From an uncultured Verrucomicrobia subdivision 3 bacterium (GTDB lineage: Bacteria > Verrucomicrobiota > Verrucomicrobiia > Limisphaerales > UBA11358): DNA of 64,000 bases. The first letter of the stretch is position 1. Each line of letters starts with the position of its first letter. The stretch lies in contig CAIOIC010000103.1 of the NCBI GenBank assembly GCA_903858275.1, positions 1 through 64,000 on the forward strand, given 5' to 3'. The position numbers and the translations under genes are program-made. The notes under the pieces are model-generated. The model was not told the origin of the DNA. It saw only the letters and a list, made by a program, of their open reading frames with translations, and made no database searches. Positions 18,543 through 26,015 of this stretch are shown here, piece after piece.

Positions 18543-18917
18543 ATGAGTGATTCCGTGCTCCAGAAGTTTTTGGCAGAGATGCCGGACTTGCCAGATTTCA
18601 TCGGCATTCCGACGGTTGGAGTGCATACTCGCGGTGGCTGGCAGTCCACGCCGCTGCATGTTGCCGCAGTGCGCGGAGACGTTGCGGCTATCGCTGCGTT
18701 GCTTGATGCAGGAGCAGACATTCAGAGTCGAGGTGAACACGGCTATAGCCCATTGCATGAGGCTGTCGAGCAGGGGCACATTGAGGCAGTCAGACTTTTG
18801 CTTGAGCGTGGCGCGTCAGTCACCGCCACCAATGACGACGGATACATGCCGGTTCAGACGGCACAAATCCTGAAGGAGCATGAGATTGAGAGAGTATTAC
18901 AAAGTCACGCGGCCTAA
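18543..18917 (+). CDS. Small ankyrin-repeat protein
   Basis: A 124-aa cytosolic protein. After about 30 residues (MSDSVLQKFLAEMPDLPDFI) come ankyrin repeats: TPLHVAAVRGDVAAIAALLDAGADIQSRGEHG, then SPLHEAVEQGHIEAVRLLLERGASVTATNDDG, then a partial YMPVQTAQILKEHEI. Ankyrin repeats mediate protein-protein contacts, and the partner is not evident. ATG at 18543 is chosen because an upstream ATG at 18483 adds residues with no domain character. The gene stands alone between repeat-rich DNA and rph. It may be an accessory gene. Confidence 0.85.
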   Translation: MSDSVLQKFLAEMPDLPDFIGIPTVGVHTRGGWQSTPLHVAAVRGDVAAIAALLDAGADIQSRGEHGYSPLHEAVEQGHIEAVRLLLERGASVTATNDDGYMPVQTAQILKEHEIERVLQSHAA

Positions 18918-19027
18918 TAACCTGACAGACTGCAAACGCCAGTTCCCATTCCTGCGTTGACCGGTGGCGCGGTCATCCGGTGACATTCCCGATTTGCGAT
19001 TTTTAAATTTTTCCCTAACATCCCGCC

Positions 19028-19765
19028 ATGTCTGAATCCACCCGCGCCGACGGGCGCGCCGCCAACCAACTCCGCCCGCTCCGCTTTCAAAACCACATCG
19101 CGCCGCATGCCGCCGGTTCCACGCTCATCGAATGGGGCAACACCCGCGTCATCTGCGCCGTGACCATCGAGGAATCCGTCCCGCGCTGGATGAAGGAGCA
19201 AAAAGTCGAGGGCGGCTGGCTCACCGCCGAATATTCGATGCTCCCCTACTCCACCCTGACCCGCAAACCGCGCGACATCTCCAAGGGCCGGCTGGACGGG
19301 CGCTCGTCGGAAATCCAGCGGCTCATCGGCCGCTCCGTCCGCGCCGCCGTGGACCTGATTAAATTCGGCCCGCGCACCGTCTGCATTGACTGCGATGTCC
19401 TGCAAGCCGACGGCGGCACCCGCACCGCCGCCATAACCGGCGCTTTTGTGGCGCTTTCACTGGCGGTCAACAAATTGATCGCGGAAAAGAAAATTTCCGA
19501 AAACCCGATCCTGGCCGGCGTCGCCGCCGTCAGCGTCGGCATCGTGAACGGCGCGGCGATGCTGGATTTGTGCTACACCGAGGATGTGGCGGCCGCCGTG
19601 GACATGAACCTCGTCATGAATGCCGCCGGCGAATTCATCGAGCTGCAAGGCTCCGGCGAGGAGGCGACCTTCACCGACACCCAGCTCGCGCAATTGCTTG
19701 CGCTCGGCAAATCCGGCATCCGCGAACTGCTCGCGGCGCAACAACTGGCGATTTCCCAAGCCTGA
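19028..19765 (+). CDS. rph: Ribonuclease PH
   Basis: A 245-aa phosphorolytic 3'-5' exoribonuclease that trims tRNA 3' ends. The sequence follows the family throughout: RADGRAANQLRPLRF, GNTRVICAVTIEESVPRWMK, GGWLTAEYSMLPYST with TRKPRDISKGRLDGRSSEIQRLIGRS, then CDVLQADGGTRTAAITGAFVAL and the catalytic-site segment LDLCYTEDVAAAVDMNLV. The length is normal. It lies 5 nt upstream of the histidine phosphatase gene, the start of a small operon with that gene and probably prmA. Confidence 0.96.
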   Translation: MSESTRADGRAANQLRPLRFQNHIAPHAAGSTLIEWGNTRVICAVTIEESVPRWMKEQKVEGGWLTAEYSMLPYSTLTRKPRDISKGRLDGRSSEIQRLIGRSVRAAVDLIKFGPRTVCIDCDVLQADGGTRTAAITGAFVALSLAVNKLIAEKKISENPILAGVAAVSVGIVNGAAMLDLCYTEDVAAAVDMNLVMNAAGEFIELQGSGEEATFTDTQLAQLLALGKSGIRELLAAQQLAISQA

Positions 19766-19770
19766 TTGCC

Positions 19771-20427
19771 ATGGCAAAAACCACCCGCCGCAAAACCCAC
19801 CCCCAGCCGCCCGCGACCCGGCTGCTGCTCATCCGCCACGGCGAGGTGGAAGCGCGTTACCAGGGCATTTTCGGCGGGCGCATCGACATGAACCTTTCCC
19901 CGCGCGGGAAACGGCAGGCGAAGATCCTCGCGGACTACCTGCGCGCAAAAACCATTGATGCGATTTACGCCAGCCCGATGAAGCGCGTCCAGCAGACGCT
20001 GGCGCCGACCTTGAAACAAAGCGGCCATGAGCAGAAGATTTTCCACGAACTGCGCGAGGTGGATTTCGGCGACTGGACCGGGCTTAACTGGGAAACGGTG
20101 CGGGACCGGTTTGATTTTGCCGTCCACGAATGGCTGGATCAGCTGCAGAAACCCGGCGCGCCCAACGGCGAAAGCGGCCGGACTTTCCGCGCCCGCGTCG
20201 AACCCTGTCTGCGCGAAATCATCCGCCGGCATCCCGGCGAAAACGTGGCGGTTTTCTGCCACGGCGGCGTCATCCGGATGTTATTGGCGATCTTACTGGA
20301 ATTGCCGCTGCCCAAGACCAATTCGTTTGAAGTCGAATACGCCAGCATCACCCAGGTCGCGCTGCATCCGCACATGGCGGAAATCGAACTGCTGAATTTC
20401 ACACCGTGGCGGGATCTGGTGGGGTAA
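19771..20427 (+). CDS. Histidine phosphatase (phosphoglycerate mutase-like) family protein
   Basis: A 218-aa branch 1 histidine phosphatase. The phosphohistidine motif LLLIRHGEVEARYQGIFGG occurs at about 19-37 (RHG), the family segment DAIYASPMKRVQQTL follows, the acid/base Glu lies in LREVDFGDWTGL and the second catalytic His in VAVFCHGGVIRMLL. The substrate could be alpha-ribazole-5'-phosphate (CobC type), a phosphosugar or another metabolite; there are no cobalamin genes nearby. ATG at 19771 is used, 5 nt after rph. Upstream extensions overlap rph out of frame and are not credible. Confidence 0.88.
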   Translation: MAKTTRRKTHPQPPATRLLLIRHGEVEARYQGIFGGRIDMNLSPRGKRQAKILADYLRAKTIDAIYASPMKRVQQTLAPTLKQSGHEQKIFHELREVDFGDWTGLNWETVRDRFDFAVHEWLDQLQKPGAPNGESGRTFRARVEPCLREIIRRHPGENVAVFCHGGVIRMLLAILLELPLPKTNSFEVEYASITQVALHPHMAEIELLNFTPWRDLVG

Positions 20428-20438
20428 AACTTTTCGGC

Positions 20439-20502
20439 GGGGCGAACGTTCCCACGAGCCGCTTGGACAATTTGACGAACGGCTCGCGAAGACTCTCGCC
20501 CC
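20439..20502. repeat. Imperfect 23-nt inverted repeat upstream of prmA
   Basis: Positions 20439-20461 and 20480-20502 are inverted copies with 17 of 23 matches; GGGGCGA and GAGCCG at the ends pair perfectly, around an 18-nt loop. It fills nearly the whole spacer between the phosphatase gene and prmA. It could be a repeat unit or an mRNA structure in the operon. Confidence 0.6.
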
Positions 20503-20515
20503 ACCAGTTAATAAA

Positions 20516-21415
20516 ATGAAAAAAATAAAACCTCTCTGGCGGTTATCCGTGACCACTTCGCTCGAAGCCGAGGACGCGGTGGCGGAATTGCTCGGCGCAC
20601 GCTTTGGCGCGGCGGCCGCAACCTATTTTAACCTAGAAACCGGCATCAGCACCGTCAGCATCTTTCGCGACCGGAAGTTTGATTCCGCCCAAGTCCGCGC
20701 CGAGGTGATGGCCGGAATAAAGCGCATCGAGGATTGCGGCTTGCAAATCGGGAGCGGCCGGATTGAAATCACCAAGGTAAAGCGCGAGGACTGGAAGGAA
20801 TCCTGGAAACGACATTTTCATCCGCTGGAAATCGGGAAAACGCTGCTCGTCAAACCGAGCTGGAGCAAAAAACGGCCGGGCAAAGGACAGGCGGTCGTCA
20901 TTCTCGATCCGGGCCTGAGCTTTGGGACCGGGCAGCACCCGACCACTTCGTTTTGCCTCGGCGAAATCGCCCGTGTCCGGAAATCCGCCGCCCAGCAGTC
21001 GTTTTTGGACATCGGCACCGGTTCTGGCATTCTGGCGATTGCGGCGGTGAAGCTGGGCTACGCGCCGGTTCAGGCCTTTGATTTTGATCCCGAGTCCGTC
21101 CGGGTCGCCCGCGAGAACGCCCGCAAAAACCGGGTTGACGCCAAGCTCAAGCTGACCCGCGGGGATGTGACGAAGCTGCCGCTGAAATCAGCGCGGCAAT
21201 ACGATCTGGTCTGCGCTAATTTGATTTCCAATTTGCTAATTGCGGAAAGACGGAGAATAGTCAACCGGCTGCGAACGGACGGCACTTTGGTGCTGGCGGG
21301 GATTCTGGCGGTGGAATTCGGGGAAGTGGAACGGGCATTTGCCGGATTAAAGCTGAAATTGGTGGCGAAACGGGTGGAAAACGAGTGGGGTTCTGGTGCT
21401 TTTTGTTTCGCCTGA
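20516..21415 (+). CDS. prmA: Ribosomal protein L11 methyltransferase
   Basis: A 299-aa SAM-dependent methyltransferase that trimethylates ribosomal protein L11. The PrmA hallmark LDPGLSFGTGQHPTT (about 130-144) is complete. SAM-binding motif I follows at FLDIGTGSGILAIAA (about 162-176), then the acidic strand AFDFDPESVRVARENA and the catalytic-type CANLISNLL. The N-terminal substrate-binding domain, including KVKREDWKESWKRHFHPLEIG, is present. The length is typical. It follows the phosphatase gene after an 88-nt spacer that holds an inverted repeat. Confidence 0.93.
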   Translation: MKKIKPLWRLSVTTSLEAEDAVAELLGARFGAAAATYFNLETGISTVSIFRDRKFDSAQVRAEVMAGIKRIEDCGLQIGSGRIEITKVKREDWKESWKRHFHPLEIGKTLLVKPSWSKKRPGKGQAVVILDPGLSFGTGQHPTTSFCLGEIARVRKSAAQQSFLDIGTGSGILAIAAVKLGYAPVQAFDFDPESVRVARENARKNRVDAKLKLTRGDVTKLPLKSARQYDLVCANLISNLLIAERRRIVNRLRTDGTLVLAGILAVEFGEVERAFAGLKLKLVAKRVENEWGSGAFCFA

Positions 21416-21537
21416 ATATTTTTGAACACTTTCGAGACGGCTGGCGTCAGAGAAAGTGAAGATTATCAGCAGTTTTTGGAATGATGCCGGTTGGCATTGT
21501 TTACGCTGTCATTCCAACGAAAGGAAAAGTAAATGCT

Positions 21538-21702
21538 ATGATGAAAACACTCGAAGAGATGGGCGAAGCAATTCGCAGCCAGAAGCATCCGTTCCGCAAG
21601 ACCGAACATCATACCAAAAAGTCGAACAAAAACCGCCACGAACGGCGCAAAATCAGGGAGTATCTCCAACTCGGCGACTGGCTGTCCGAGGAAACAGCTT
21701 GA
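21538..21702 (+). CDS. Small basic hypothetical protein
   Basis: A 54-aa protein beginning MMKTLEEMGEAIRSQKHPFRK, strongly basic in the middle (KKSNKNRHERRKI) and ending YLQLGDWLSEETA. AAAGGA lies about 10 nt before the ATG, a fair ribosome site, and a strong hairpin with a T-run follows the stop codon. That combination supports a real gene despite its size. I do not recognise the family; RNA or ribosome binding would suit the charge but is a guess. Confidence 0.6.
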   Translation: MMKTLEEMGEAIRSQKHPFRKTEHHTKKSNKNRHERRKIREYLQLGDWLSEETA

Positions 21703-21738
21703 AATGACGGCGGCGAGCGCTCGCCGCTTTTCATTTCT
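21701..21738. terminator. Bidirectional terminator hairpin
   Basis: GCGGCGAGCGCTCGCCGC is a perfect 18-nt palindrome (21710-21727) followed by TTTT on the plus strand, with GAAATGA/TCATTTC flanks also inverted. It lies between the converging small gene and the Fur-family gene and can end both. Confidence 0.8.
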
Positions 21739-22210
21739 GGCAATCGGGACACACGCCAAAAAATTCAAGCCGGTGGGTAACGGCTTGGAAGCGGTTTTTT
21801 GTCGCAATCTGCCGCTCGATTTCCGCCGGGAAACATTCTTCAATTTTCACAACCCCCGCGCATTGGGTGCAAACCAAGTGGTGGTAGTGGCCGTCAGCCC
21901 CTTCCGCAACCAGCTCAAACCGCGCCGCCCCGTCACCGAAATCAAAACGCTTCACCATGCCCAGTTTTTCCAGCAGCTGGATGGCGCGGTAAATCGTGAC
22001 CAGGTCGCACTCACCCGCGGGTAATTCGGCGAATATCTCCTTGTTCGTGAGCGGATGCGGATGATGGCGAAGGATTTCGAGAATTGCCGACCGCGGGCCG
22101 GTGACCTTGCGGGATTCGCGGCGCAGCCGGCTGGTCAGGGTGGATAATTCCTGCTTCTTGTGCGTATGGTGCTGGCAGGGCTTTTTCACACTACAAAAGC
22201 ACGCTGACAA
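21731..22210 (-). CDS. zur: Fur family metalloregulator, Zur-like
   Basis: A protein of about 159 aa (152 if the GTG at 22189 is used). It has a winged-helix domain (KVTGPRSAILEILRHHPHPLTNKEIFAEL, DLVTIYRAIQLLEKLGMVKRF) and then the Fur dimerisation/metal domain with GHYHHLVCTQCAGV and the closing FGVCPDCQK. The paired CxxC motifs form the structural zinc site. Its gene overlaps or abuts the end of the ZIP transporter gene. Zinc specificity is inferred from that neighbour and the nearby zinc-independent paralogues; iron (Fur) or peroxide (PerR) sensing cannot be excluded. The start is uncertain: TTG 22210 or GTG 22189. Confidence 0.85.
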   Translation of the reverse strand: MSACFCSVKKPCQHHTHKKQELSTLTSRLRRESRKVTGPRSAILEILRHHPHPLTNKEIFAELPAGECDLVTIYRAIQLLEKLGMVKRFDFGDGAARFELVAEGADGHYHHLVCTQCAGVVKIEECFPAEIERQIATKNRFQAVTHRLEFFGVCPDCQK

Positions 22211-22913
22211 TGCCCAAGGCCAGACCGGTGATCACGGCAAACAATTTTTCAACCGGAAAACGGTGATGATCCTCGCTCTCGAACAAAATCGTGGTCGAGA
22301 TGTGCATGAATATCCCAATGACGATGGCCATCAGATAGCGGGAATAGACGGCCAGTCCGGTATGGCTGCTGACAAACATACCAATCGGCGCCATGATGGC
22401 AAACAAGCCCAGACACAGGAGCGCGGAAGACTTTTTCATGCCGCTTTGCAGAAGCATCCCCAACAGCGCAATGGAGATGGGATAGTTATGCACCACAATG
22501 CTGACGAGCAAAAAACGATGCTGCTCATGGGCGTGGGCGCTGGGATTGTCCGATGTCTGCCCCAAGGCGAGCGACTCAACCAAGGCGTGAAGACAAAGAC
22601 CCGCCAGAATGCCATACGCCATGCGCCCCTGAATTTCATGCGCGTGGCCATGCTCAATCCCCATTGAAAAAGAATCCATCGCGATTTGCAGAAAGAATCC
22701 AAGGAGAATGAAGCCACCGATGAACAGCGGCTTAACCACAACCCCGGCTTCCGGCTCATACAAATCCGGCAGCAAATGCAGCATCACCAGCGCGATCAGA
22801 TAGGCACCGGTGAAAGCATTCAGCACCTTGACCCGCCTGGCGTCAGTCAGTCGCAGCCCGAAAACCGTCGCCACGCCCAAGGCAATACTGGAAAGCAGAA
22901 TGAGATAATCCAT
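22191..22913 (-). CDS. ZIP family metal transporter
   Basis: A 240-aa integral membrane importer with about eight hydrophobic segments (for example ILLSSIALGVATVFGL, PLFIGGFILLGFFLQIA, LMAIVIGIFMHI). The metal pathway shows GLCLHALVESLALG (His and Glu of the HxxxE motif) and VSIVVHNYPISIALLG in place of the usual HNxPEG. Histidine clusters HGHAHE and AHAHEQH lie in loops. Zn, Fe or Mn could be carried. ATG at 22913 begins right at the first helix. The gene precedes the Fur-family regulator in one operon and has a palindromic operator candidate 26 nt upstream. Confidence 0.87.
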   Translation of the reverse strand: MDYLILLSSIALGVATVFGLRLTDARRVKVLNAFTGAYLIALVMLHLLPDLYEPEAGVVVKPLFIGGFILLGFFLQIAMDSFSMGIEHGHAHEIQGRMAYGILAGLCLHALVESLALGQTSDNPSAHAHEQHRFLLVSIVVHNYPISIALLGMLLQSGMKKSSALLCLGLFAIMAPIGMFVSSHTGLAVYSRYLMAIVIGIFMHISTTILFESEDHHRFPVEKLFAVITGLALGIVSVLL

Positions 22914-22938
22914 AAAATGCGCCGACAAAAACCACCAA

Positions 22939-22955
22939 TTGCAAATCGTTTGCAA
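22939..22955 (-). promoter_or_regulatory. Candidate Zur/Fur operator palindrome
   Basis: TTGCAAA-N3-TTTGCAA is a perfect 7-bp inverted repeat with a 3-bp centre, placed 26 nt before the ZIP start codon where a repressor would cover the promoter or transcript start. It differs from well-known Fur/Zur boxes in sequence but has their size and symmetry. I found no second copy in the window. Confidence 0.6.
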
Positions 22956-22966
22956 CTAAACCGCAT

Positions 22967-23006
22967 AAAAAAGCCGCCCTACCATGCTTGCGTCTGATAA
23001 GGCGGC
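22967..23006 (-). terminator. Rho-independent terminator after rpsR
   Basis: On the minus strand GCCGCCTTA pairs with TAGGGCGGC (one mismatch) across a loop of about 17 nt and is followed by six T. It lies 7 nt after the rpsR stop and ends the DksA-like/rpmG/rpsR operon before the ZIP promoter. Confidence 0.75.
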
Positions 23007-23013
23007 GGAAAAC

Positions 23014-23268
23014 TTACTTCATCAGCAACATCTGACGCGCCCGCTTGATGGCGGCGGTCATGCGGCGCTGGTAAGGCGCGGGCAGGCCGGTGTATTTCCG
23101 CGGCAGAATGCGGCCCTGATCGGTCACGAACGTGCGGAGCAGGTTCGTGTTCTTGTAGTCGAGCGCGTCAATGGTGAAGTCGATTTTCGGCTTCGGACGC
23201 GGGGTGCGGTTTTCGCGGGTGCCCTTGCCCCGCTTGTCAGATTTCTCGGTATTGGTCTTGCGCGGCAT
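23014..23268 (-). CDS. rpsR: 30S ribosomal protein bS18, zinc-ligand-free form
   Basis: An 84-aa small-subunit protein on the platform, next to bS6. The core IDALDYKNTNLLRTFVTDQGRILPRKYTGL and PYQRRMTAAIKRARQMLL is typical. The N terminus is basic and has no cysteines, so this is the C-minus version that needs no zinc. There are 3 nt between the rpmG stop and this start, with the junction TAA TTT ATG, the same as at the preceding gene boundary. It is the last gene of the operon. Confidence 0.95.
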   Translation of the reverse strand: MPRKTNTEKSDKRGKGTRENRTPRPKPKIDFTIDALDYKNTNLLRTFVTDQGRILPRKYTGLPAPYQRRMTAAIKRARQMLLMK

Positions 23269-23271
23269 AAA

Positions 23272-23439
23272 TTATTTAATTTCTTTGTGCAACGTGTGGC
23301 GGCGGAGGGCCGGATTGTATTTTTTCACTTCCAGCTTTTCCAACTGCAGTTTTTTGTTGCGGCTGGTGGTGTAACGCGAAGGAGATTTGCCTTCCTTACG
23401 TGCTTCCGTGCATTCAATGGTGATGGTTTCTCGGGCCAT
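23272..23439 (-). CDS. rpmG: 50S ribosomal protein bL33, zinc-ligand-free form
   Basis: A 55-aa large-subunit protein. The translation starts [19 protein letters not shown] and continues with [20 protein letters not shown] and RHTLHKEIK, standard L33. Only one cysteine of the four-ligand zinc ribbon remains (IECTEA, with the second position Ala and the KKYNP segment lacking Cys), so it is a C-minus form. It is placed 3 nt after the DksA-like gene and 3 nt before rpsR, so the three are cotranscribed. Confidence 0.95.
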   Translation of the reverse strand: MARETITIECTEARKEGKSPSRYTTSRNKKLQLEKLEVKKYNPALRRHTLHKEIK

Positions 23440-23442
23440 AAA

Positions 23443-24069
23443 TTATTCTTTCTCTTTATTTACTTTCGGGGATTCATCGGAATGTTCTTCATCGTCGCCG
23501 TCCACATCCGTGGTCGCGCCAACCGAATCAATGGATCCCAGCGCCCCTAAGCGACGGGATTTCAAAGCGCCATCGCGCTCAAGCTGCGCCTGAGCGTCCA
23601 CGGTGAAGCGCGTCCAGGGAATCGCCTCCAGCCGCGCCTTGGGAATGGACTTACCGGTCAATTCGCAAACACCATAAGTCTTACGCTCGATGCGCTTGAG
23701 GGCTTCCTCGATTTCGTAAACCGCATCCTGATCGGACGACAACAGGCTCAACGCGAAATCCCGGTCAAAATTATCCGTGCCGGAATCCGCCATGTGCAGG
23801 CTGTAACCGGCCATTTCCTGGGCCGATTCCTGAGCCAGACCATTCATCTGCTTGACGAGCTGATCGCGCAACTCGAGCAGGTTCAGGCAAAACTTCTGCC
23901 ATTCCGGCTTCACCTTTTTCAGATCCGGGCCGGCGGTTTTTTTGGCCACAGGACGGCCCAAAATCGCCGCCGAGGTGGCAACGGTTTTAGACTTGCCGCG
24001 CGGAGCGGCTTTCTTAATTACTTTTTTCTTGGCAGTCACAAACAAAATTTTGGTTCCGGCCAAACTCAT
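23443..24069 (-). CDS. TraR/DksA family protein with a degenerate zinc finger
   Basis: A protein of about 208 aa. A Lys-rich N-terminal tail (KKKVIKKAAPRGK) is followed by a helical hairpin (EWQKFCLNLLELRDQLVKQMNGLAQESAQ) and the DksA-type ending YGVCELTGKSIPKARLEAIPWTRFTVDAQ. In classical DksA the finger is C-x2-C...C-x2-C; here only the first Cys is left, the others being Thr, Thr and Ala. The coiled-coil tip and RLEA.P core stay. DksA binds RNA polymerase and mediates the stringent response; this one would be zinc-independent. PVC homologues commonly share this loss. The start is uncertain: ATG 24069 or GTG 24036. Confidence 0.85.
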   Translation of the reverse strand: MSLAGTKILFVTAKKKVIKKAAPRGKSKTVATSAAILGRPVAKKTAGPDLKKVKPEWQKFCLNLLELRDQLVKQMNGLAQESAQEMAGYSLHMADSGTDNFDRDFALSLLSSDQDAVYEIEEALKRIERKTYGVCELTGKSIPKARLEAIPWTRFTVDAQAQLERDGALKSRRLGALGSIDSVGATTDVDGDDEEHSDESPKVNKEKE

Positions 24070-24173
24070 TGGCCAATGCTTCAAAGGGGCGGGAATGTAG
24101 CAAAGCGCACCAAATAATCCACTATTATTTTCAGAGATTTTACGAGGGAGCAAAAATCTGCGCGGAAATACAG

Positions 24174-25007
24174 CTATTTGACCAGCTTGATCCGAATTTC
24201 CGGGCGTTTTTCGATGCAGGCATAAGCATTGTGATTATGGATGCTTTCGTAGTTTTCCGCCTCGACTTTATACCACGTCACCAACGGATGCGCGTTGAGC
24301 CGCAGCGCCACATTGCGCACCAAGTCCTCGACAAACACCGGGTTTTCGTAGGCTCGCTCCGTCACCGCTTTTTCATCCTGCCGTTTCAGCAAGGCATAAA
24401 GCTCGGAACTCGCCGACGCCTCGATCATCTCAATGACCTCCTCAATCCAGATGATTTTCTTGAACCGCAGCGCCACCGTCACCTCACCACGCTGATTGTG
24501 CGCGCCGTGCCGGGATATCGCCTTGGAGCACGGGCACAGCGTCGTCACGTTCACCTTCACGGTCAGGATAAAATCGGTTTCCTGGCCACAAGCCGCCGCG
24601 TCAAATCGCGCGATATAATCCATCAAACTCTCCTTGCGCGACACCGGCGATTTCTTGGACATGAAATACGGAAACTCCACTTCAATATGCGAGGTGGCGG
24701 AATGCAGCTTCTGCTGAAGCGACTGAAGAATATCCACAATATTCTCCACATGAATCACGTCGCCATGCGCATTGAGCACCTCGACAAAGCGGCTCATGTG
24801 CGTGCCTTTGAATTCCTTTGGCAAATCCACAAACATCCCGAGTGTCGCCACCGTGTTTTGCACCCGGCGCGTCCGGTCGCGCACTTGAATCGGAAAACGC
24901 AAACCGCGCACGCCCACCTTGTCAATCCGCAGTTCCCGATGGTCGCGCTCGCTCTGTTTATCATCCAAACTCACCGCCGCCGTCTTGGTTTTGCCGGTTC
25001 GAGACAT
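24174..25007 (-). CDS. folE2: GTP cyclohydrolase I, FolE2 (type IB)
   Basis: A 277-aa enzyme making dihydroneopterin triphosphate from GTP, the first step of folate (and queuosine) synthesis. The family signature VNVTTLCPCSKAISRHGAHNQRG holds the catalytic Cys, and DKVGVRGLRFPIQVRDR and VTWYKVEAENYESIHNHNAYA are conserved FolE2 blocks. FolE2 works with metals other than zinc and in several bacteria is induced by zinc shortage through Zur. It sits 105 nt upstream of the DksA-like gene. No palindrome like the one at 22939 is seen before it. ATG at 25007 is preferred. Confidence 0.94.
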   Translation of the reverse strand: MSRTGKTKTAAVSLDDKQSERDHRELRIDKVGVRGLRFPIQVRDRTRRVQNTVATLGMFVDLPKEFKGTHMSRFVEVLNAHGDVIHVENIVDILQSLQQKLHSATSHIEVEFPYFMSKKSPVSRKESLMDYIARFDAAACGQETDFILTVKVNVTTLCPCSKAISRHGAHNQRGEVTVALRFKKIIWIEEVIEMIEASASSELYALLKRQDEKAVTERAYENPVFVEDLVRNVALRLNAHPLVTWYKVEAENYESIHNHNAYACIEKRPEIRIKLVK

Positions 25008-25090
25008 GGGGAGAAAATAACAGCTTTGCCCCATTTGGCAAAAATGTTCGCTTGAAAATAAAACCGGTTTTGCCAGCCTGCGTCATCATC

Positions 25091-26005
25091 ATGAATTCCA
25101 AATTCATCACCACGCTGGGAATTCTCATCCTGCTCCGGACCGATATTTTCGCCGGCACCATCCGCGTGGCCACCTACAATGTCGAAACTTACCTCGACCA
25201 GCCGACCGAATCCCGCCACTTCGCCAAACCCGAAGCGGCCAAGGCGAAAATCTGCGAGTTAATTCACAGCAGCAAACCCGACGTCATCGCCCTCGAAGAA
25301 ATGGGCACCACCAACGCCCTCCTCGAATTACAGGCCAGGCTCAAAAGCAAAGGCCTCGACTTTCCTTTTTGGGAACACGTCCAAGGCTATGACACCAACA
25401 TCCACCTCGCCATCTTGAGCCAGCTTCCCATCATCGCTCGCCAGCCGCACACCAATGACCATTTTCTACTGGATGGCCGCCGCTTCCGCGTCAGCCGCGG
25501 ATTTGCGGAGGTGGAAATCCGCGCCGCCACCAATTTCACCTTCACCCTCATTGCCGCGCATTTGAAATCCCGCCGCCCCATTGCCCAAGCCGACGAAAGC
25601 GAACTTCGCCTGCAGGAAGCCAAGATTTTGCGGGGCATCGTAGACGAGAAATTGGCACGCAACCCCGACGCCAAGCTGGTGATCCTTGGTGATTTCAACG
25701 ATGTGAGAAACTCCGCATCCACCAAGGCAGTCATCGGACGCGGTAAATTCAAACTCACGGACACGCGACCCGCCGAGCGCAATGGAGACAACCCGCCCCG
25801 GGAAAACCCGCAGTCTGAACCGCGAAACGTAACCTGGACGCATTATCACGGACTGGAAGACACTTACTCACGGATTGATTACATTTTTATAAGCCCCGCA
25901 CTGACCCGCCACTGGGTAAAAGATGAAACTTTCATCCCAACACTCCCCAACTGGGGCACCGGTTCCGACCATCGCCTGATCACGGCCGCTTTTTCAACAG
26001 ATTAA
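25091..26005 (+). CDS. Secreted endonuclease/exonuclease/phosphatase family protein
   Basis: A 304-aa protein with a short signal peptide (MNSKFITTLGILILLRTDIFA) and a complete EEP (DNase I-like) fold: RVATYNVETYL near the start, VIALEEMGTTNALLELQ with the metal Glu, TLIAAHLKSRRP, KLVILGDFNDVRNS (about 195-208) and the final GTGSDHRLITAAF (about 289-301). All catalytic motifs are present, so it should be an active Mg-dependent hydrolase on DNA, RNA or a phosphodiester lipid or sugar. It is exported, so extracellular nuclease or phosphodiesterase work for nutrient gain is likely. It stands alone. Confidence 0.88.
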   Translation: MNSKFITTLGILILLRTDIFAGTIRVATYNVETYLDQPTESRHFAKPEAAKAKICELIHSSKPDVIALEEMGTTNALLELQARLKSKGLDFPFWEHVQGYDTNIHLAILSQLPIIARQPHTNDHFLLDGRRFRVSRGFAEVEIRAATNFTFTLIAAHLKSRRPIAQADESELRLQEAKILRGIVDEKLARNPDAKLVILGDFNDVRNSASTKAVIGRGKFKLTDTRPAERNGDNPPRENPQSEPRNVTWTHYHGLEDTYSRIDYIFISPALTRHWVKDETFIPTLPNWGTGSDHRLITAAFSTD

Positions 26006-26015
26006 CAACGGATGA

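Noticed and set aside
18317-18721. Minus-strand 134-aa frame overlapping the ankyrin gene
   Set aside because: It overlaps clear ankyrin repeats on the plus strand and has no recognisable features.
25008-25060. Second Zur-type palindrome before folE2
   Set aside because: Only a loose TTTGGCAAAAA stretch is present; there is no inverted repeat like that at 22939-22955. The same holds upstream of the DksA-like gene.
24818-25090. N-terminal extension of the EEP family gene
   Set aside because: It overlaps folE2 antisense; the ATG at 25091 sits exactly at a signal peptide.
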